Of a stretch of DNA of 41,883 nt, positions 39,299-41,883 are shown one piece after another. The stretch's first letter is position 1, and each line of letters starts with the position of its first letter. Made by a program: the position numbers and the translations under genes. The notes beneath the pieces are model-generated. The model was not told the DNA's origin. It did no database searches and saw only the letters and a program-made list of their open reading frames with translations. Origin of the DNA: a virus; IMG/VR virus record IMGVR_UViG_3300042453_000366, positions 1 through 41,883 of that record; one strand, 5' to 3'.

Positions 39299-39799
39299 AT
39301 GGCCCGTACCTACAAACGCGACTCCATAGGGCGCTTTGCCGGCGGCGGCGGCGGCGGCGGCGGCGGTAAATCCAAGTCCGGCTCTACGCGCTCCGCTAAC
39401 ACTGCTCGCTCTAAAGAATTAAAAGCTAAAGGCACAACTGCCATCGGCGGTCGCGTCAAGGCGCAAGGCTTTTCTGGTCAAAAAGCCGCTCAGCAGCGGG
39501 CCGGCGGACTTCGAGCCACTAGCACAAAAGGCTTGAAAACAAAAGGCACCGGTGCAGGTGCAGGCACTCGTGCTGGCATGAAGGCCAGTGCTGCTCAGGT
39601 TGGGAAATCACGCTCTAAGGCTGCCTCTAAAGGCACCAAGAAAATGAGCAAGGCTCCGGTGAGTGCTGCTAAAACTCGCTACAAGGAGCTAAGCGGCCGC
39701 GCTCGTCAGTCCTCACCGTTCCGTTCTGCGGCAGACAACCGCAAAGCCGCTGGTGCCAAGCGCAGCCTCGCAACGATGATCAAAAAGCGCGGGCGTTAA
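39299..39799 (+). CDS. Lysine/glycine-rich low-complexity basic protein
   Basis: A 166-residue protein with MARTYKRDSIGRFA, nine consecutive glycines encoded by a GGC run (39341-39367), and a long Lys/Arg/Ala/Ser/Gly-rich region ending MIKKRGR. It resembles histone-like or protamine-like tails, with SKAASKGTKKMSKAPVSAAK as an example. A TAGAAT hexamer (39269-39274), 25 bases before the ATG, might be a -10 element. It may bind phage DNA in the capsid. The trinucleotide repeat is likely length-variable between isolates. Confidence 0.72.
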   Translation: MARTYKRDSIGRFAGGGGGGGGGKSKSGSTRSANTARSKELKAKGTTAIGGRVKAQGFSGQKAAQQRAGGLRATSTKGLKTKGTGAGAGTRAGMKASAAQVGKSRSKAASKGTKKMSKAPVSAAKTRYKELSGRARQSSPFRSAADNRKAAGAKRSLATMIKKRGR

Positions 39800-40042
39800 T
39801 TAGCTTGCAAATTCATCCCAAGTTCCCAAGCTTTCCATAATCTCTTGGGCAAAATCGGTGATGAATACCAAATCGCCATCCTCATCCCGAGCGATGGCGA
39901 TAACTCTTGATAGGTGCATGTTGCCAACGGCAGCAAATAAACACACCTCATTGCCGTTTTCGTCGACATCAATGATCCGCTTCAGCGCATTGCGAATAGC
40001 GCGTGATCCAAGGCCGTCTGGGTCCGATGCGATAATTTCCAT
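39800..40042 (-). CDS. Opposite-strand small acidic protein in the head operon
   Basis: An 80-residue protein read leftward within the rightward head module. It begins MEIIASDPDGLGSRAIRNAL and contains KRIIDVDENGNEVCLFAAVG and VIAIARDEDGDLVFITDFAQ, an ordered alpha-beta pattern unlike a shadow frame. Its stop abuts the stop of the previous gene, and no plus-strand gene is supported here. It therefore looks like a separately controlled inserted gene (moron-like). Function unknown. Confidence 0.65.
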   Translation of the reverse strand: MEIIASDPDGLGSRAIRNALKRIIDVDENGNEVCLFAAVGNMHLSRVIAIARDEDGDLVFITDFAQEIMESLGTWDEFAS

Positions 40043-40077
40043 GCGGCTAGCCTAGTCCAGCGACGGCCAATGGCGCC

Positions 40078-40350
40078 ATGATCACCTACCGCGGTGAGCA
40101 GTTTGACGGCTACAACAAGCCGAAGCGGACGCCAAAGCATCCGAACAAATCGCACGCGGTGCTCGCCAAGGAAGGCGACAAGGTAAAGCTGATCCGCTTT
40201 GGCCAGCAAGGCGTTAGCGGTAGCCCATCACGCGAGGGTGAATCTGCCGCGGCCAAAGCACGGCGAGCTTCTTTCAAGGCGCGTCATGCTAGCAATATCG
40301 CCAAGGGCAAGATGTCTGCTGCGTGGTGGGCAGATAAAGAGAAGTGGTAA
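40078..40350 (+). CDS. Conserved small basic phage protein
   Basis: A 90-residue protein with MITYRGEQFDGYNKPKRTPK, VKLIRFGQQGVSGSPSREGE and the characteristic ending ARHASNIAKGKMSAAWWADK. Proteins with this KMSAA-W/Y-WAD-K-x-KW ending occur widely in marine and freshwater phages near capsid genes. Predicted to be a minor head or DNA-associated protein; no biochemical function is known. Confidence 0.75.
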   Translation: MITYRGEQFDGYNKPKRTPKHPNKSHAVLAKEGDKVKLIRFGQQGVSGSPSREGESAAAKARRASFKARHASNIAKGKMSAAWWADKEKW

Positions 40351-40382
40351 CGTAGAGGTGTAATTAAGCCTGCGGCTTATCC

Positions 40383-41054
40383 ATGTCTGATGAACAACAA
40401 ACCCAAGAGTCTGCGACTACTGGGGTTGAAGCTGAAGCGTTGCAGCGCAGTGTAGAAGCGCTAGAGCGCAAGAATCAAGAGCTGATTGCTGAGCTGCGTG
40501 CAGCAAAGAAATCCAAGGCGCCTGATGGGGTAAATGTTGATGAACTGTTGGAGTTCAAGCGCAACTACGAGCAACAGCAACTCGAATCGCAAGGCAAATA
40601 CCAAGAGGCACGACAGGCTCTGGAGCAGCAGTTCCGTGAGGCGACGGCTGAAAAGGACCAGCGCATCGCAACACTTGAAGCCCGTGTCCGCGAGCTAGAG
40701 CTTGTTACGCCTGCGGTCACGGCACTGGCTGACATCGTGCATGATCCCGACCTAGTGCTCAAAACCAAGCTGTCGCCTGATGCAATCCAGCGCGAGCCCG
40801 ACGGCACCGTGGTCGTTGTGGACGGCTACGAACGCAAGCCCGTTGCTGAATGGGCCAAGACACTGCCCGCATGGATGCAAAAGCAACCCAAGCCACAAGG
40901 CAGCGGAGCACCAACCGGCGGCAGCAATGGCACTATCCCGACTGGCATGAGCAATCCATTCAACCGCGATAGCTTCAACCTCACCGAGCAGTCGCGCCTG
41001 TTCCGTACAGATCGCGACCTATATGAGCGGATGAAAGCTGCAGCTAACCGTTAG
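40383..41054 (+). CDS. Capsid scaffolding protein
   Basis: A 223-residue protein immediately before the capsid gene. A long coiled coil spans about residues 17-115 (VEALERKNQELIAELRAAKK and EKDQRIATLEARVRELELVT). After a Pro/Gly-rich linker (PKPQGSGAPTGGSNGTIPTG) comes a short basic C-terminus with YERMKAAANR that would bind the capsid lattice. Composition and location are typical of scaffolds that guide procapsid assembly. No protease is seen nearby. Confidence 0.8.
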   Translation: MSDEQQTQESATTGVEAEALQRSVEALERKNQELIAELRAAKKSKAPDGVNVDELLEFKRNYEQQQLESQGKYQEARQALEQQFREATAEKDQRIATLEARVRELELVTPAVTALADIVHDPDLVLKTKLSPDAIQREPDGTVVVVDGYERKPVAEWAKTLPAWMQKQPKPQGSGAPTGGSNGTIPTGMSNPFNRDSFNLTEQSRLFRTDRDLYERMKAAANR

Positions 41055-41075
41055 TATTTGAATGTCTGCTCGTGA

Positions 41076-41108
41076 TGGCTGCGCCACATAGAGCCTAGGG
41101 CTGCGCCC
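41076..41108 (+). promoter_or_regulatory. Two tandem mini-hairpins in the capsid leader
   Basis: TGGC-TGC-GCCA (41076-41086) and GGGC-TGC-GCCC (41098-41108) are two stem-loops with four-base stems and the same TGC loop, 22 bases apart, in the 84-base leader of the capsid gene. The compensating first and last base (T/A versus G/C) keeps pairing intact. A GAGG Shine-Dalgarno (41128-41131) and ATG (41139) follow. They could stabilise the capsid mRNA or bind a protein. Short stems make this tentative. Confidence 0.4.
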
Positions 41109-41138
41109 ACATCCGTAAACCCTTTTTGAGGATTAGTC

Positions 41139-41883
41139 ATGGCGACCCTTCGCTCTGACATCATCATCCCCGAGGTATTTACGCCTTACGTCATTGAGCA
41201 AACCACTCAGCGTGATGCCTTCCTGGCTTCCGGTGTGGTGCAGCCTCTGGCGGAGCTGAATGCCACCGAGGGCGGTGATTTCATCAACGTTCCCTTCTGG
41301 AAAGCAAACCTTTCCGGCGATTTCGAGGTGCTGACCGATAGCAGCAGCCTCACCCCTGGCAAGATCCAAGCTGACAAGCAAGTTGGCGTGATCCTGCACC
41401 GTGGCCGTGCTTTTGAATCGCGCGACCTGGCAGCCCTTGCTGCTGGTTCCGATCCTATGGCCGCCATCGGCGCCAAGATCGCTGACTACATCGCTAACCA
41501 GCGCCAGAAGGATCTGCTGTCCTGCCTTGGCGGCGTGTTCGGTAGCTTGGGATCTACCTCCAGCTCTGCTGCCTTCTTTGGTCTGACCATTGATGGCGAA
41601 TCTGGTGATACCCCCACCACGCTGAGCCCCCGTCACGTTGCCGAAGCCCGCAGCCTGCTGGGCGATCAAGGCGACAAGCTGGCCGCTGTTGCCATGCACT
41701 CCAAGGTCTATTACGACCTGGTTGAGCGCAAGGCAATCGACTACGTGACCGAGGCAGATGCACGTCTGACTTCTAGCGTCACTGATTTCGTTGGCGGCAG
41801 CATTGCTGGTGCCTATGGTCCCGTGAGCGTGCCGACCTACATGGGTCTGCGCGTGATCGTGTCTGACGATGTGCAGACCGATG
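41139..41883 (+). CDS. Major capsid protein, N-terminal part (continues at window start)
   Basis: Encodes the first 248 of 343 residues of the head shell protein. It starts at ATG 41139, with GAGG seven bases upstream. The N-terminus MATLRSDIIIPEVFTPYVIE and the following VVQPLAELNATEGGDFINVP are typical of phage coat proteins, as are FESRDLAALAAGSDPMAAIG and VAMHSKVYYDLVERKAIDYV. It is truncated by the window edge, not by a mutation: the frame continues at base 1 because the two ends overlap by 21 bases. Confidence 0.9.
   Translation, partial: MATLRSDIIIPEVFTPYVIEQTTQRDAFLASGVVQPLAELNATEGGDFINVPFWKANLSGDFEVLTDSSSLTPGKIQADKQVGVILHRGRAFESRDLAALAAGSDPMAAIGAKIADYIANQRQKDLLSCLGGVFGSLGSTSSSAAFFGLTIDGESGDTPTTLSPRHVAEARSLLGDQGDKLAAVAMHSKVYYDLVERKAIDYVTEADARLTSSVTDFVGGSIAGAYGPVSVPTYMGLRVIVSDDVQTD
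41863..41883. repeat. 21-base terminal direct repeat identical to bases 1-21
   Basis: The last 21 bases equal the first 21 exactly, and the capsid reading frame is continuous across the join. This is the pattern of an assembly closed on itself with a short overlap rather than a biological terminal repeat, which would normally be longer and not inside the capsid gene. Unique length is then 41,862 bp. Confidence 0.92.

Noticed and set aside
41133-41699. Minus-strand ORF of 188 residues opposite the capsid gene
   Set aside because: Antisense shadow; Gly/Arg/His-rich composition without motifs.
1-41883. tRNA genes, photosynthesis genes (psbA, psbD) or other metabolic genes typical of large cyanophages
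   Set aside because: I looked for tRNA-like arms and recognisable proteins on both strands and saw none; a dedicated tRNA scan would be decisive.

Overview
This window is an essentially complete genome of a tailed double-stranded DNA phage, most likely a cyanobacterial siphovirus. The last 21 bases repeat the first 21 bases exactly, and the major capsid gene reads straight across the join. The molecule is therefore circular or circularly permuted, with a unique length of about 41,862 bp. Evidence for a cyanobacterial host is a phage-encoded cyAbrB-type regulator, a sigma factor of the cyanobacterial primary/group 2 type, and tail-fibre and tiny basic proteins of kinds I associate with cyanophages. 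The tail is lambda-like and non-contractile: terminator, tube protein, frameshifted chaperone pair, tape measure, then M, L, K, I and J homologues. No sheath or baseplate wedge genes, integrase, repressor, tRNA, CRISPR array or photosynthesis gene was seen.

There are two transcription units. The plus-strand unit starts at about 29,576, runs through the window end and re-enters at position 1, continuing to about 20,099. Its order is: RHH protein; primase-helicase; iteron-rich candidate origin; second RHH protein; beta clamp; terminase small and large subunits; cyAbrB; portal; MuF; small basic proteins; scaffold; capsid (join); head-tail adaptor; a cassette of adhesin-like proteins (1396-4994); head closure, neck and tail terminator; tail tube; chaperones; tape measure; tail tip; tail fibres; holin-like proteins; endolysin; HNH nuclease. 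The minus-strand early unit runs leftward from about 29,508 to 20,123: a small protein, a SNF2-like helicase fused to a DNA methyltransferase, a DEAH helicase, a VRR-NUC nuclease, a membrane-HTH protein, an exonuclease/RecT/SSB recombination set, DUF3310, dCTP deaminase and the sigma factor.

The units diverge from a 67-bp intergenic region (29,509-29,575). There two sigma70-like promoters overlap face to face and are laced with inverted and direct repeats, so this looks like the main switch. A second control locus lies at 32,045-32,403: twelve copies of a decamer (TTGCGTCCGA or its complement) sit mostly in two opposed clusters around a repeat-poor core, just after the primase-helicase and just before an RHH gene. 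This is the best candidate for a replication origin or a partition/regulation locus, and the most interesting structure in the window.

As a working model, divergent early transcription makes the recombination, nucleotide and DNA-modification proteins and the sigma factor, which would redirect host RNA polymerase. The PrimPol-helicase opens and primes the iteron region. The phage beta clamp recruits host polymerase III, because no phage polymerase is visible. The late strand then makes the virion and lysis proteins.
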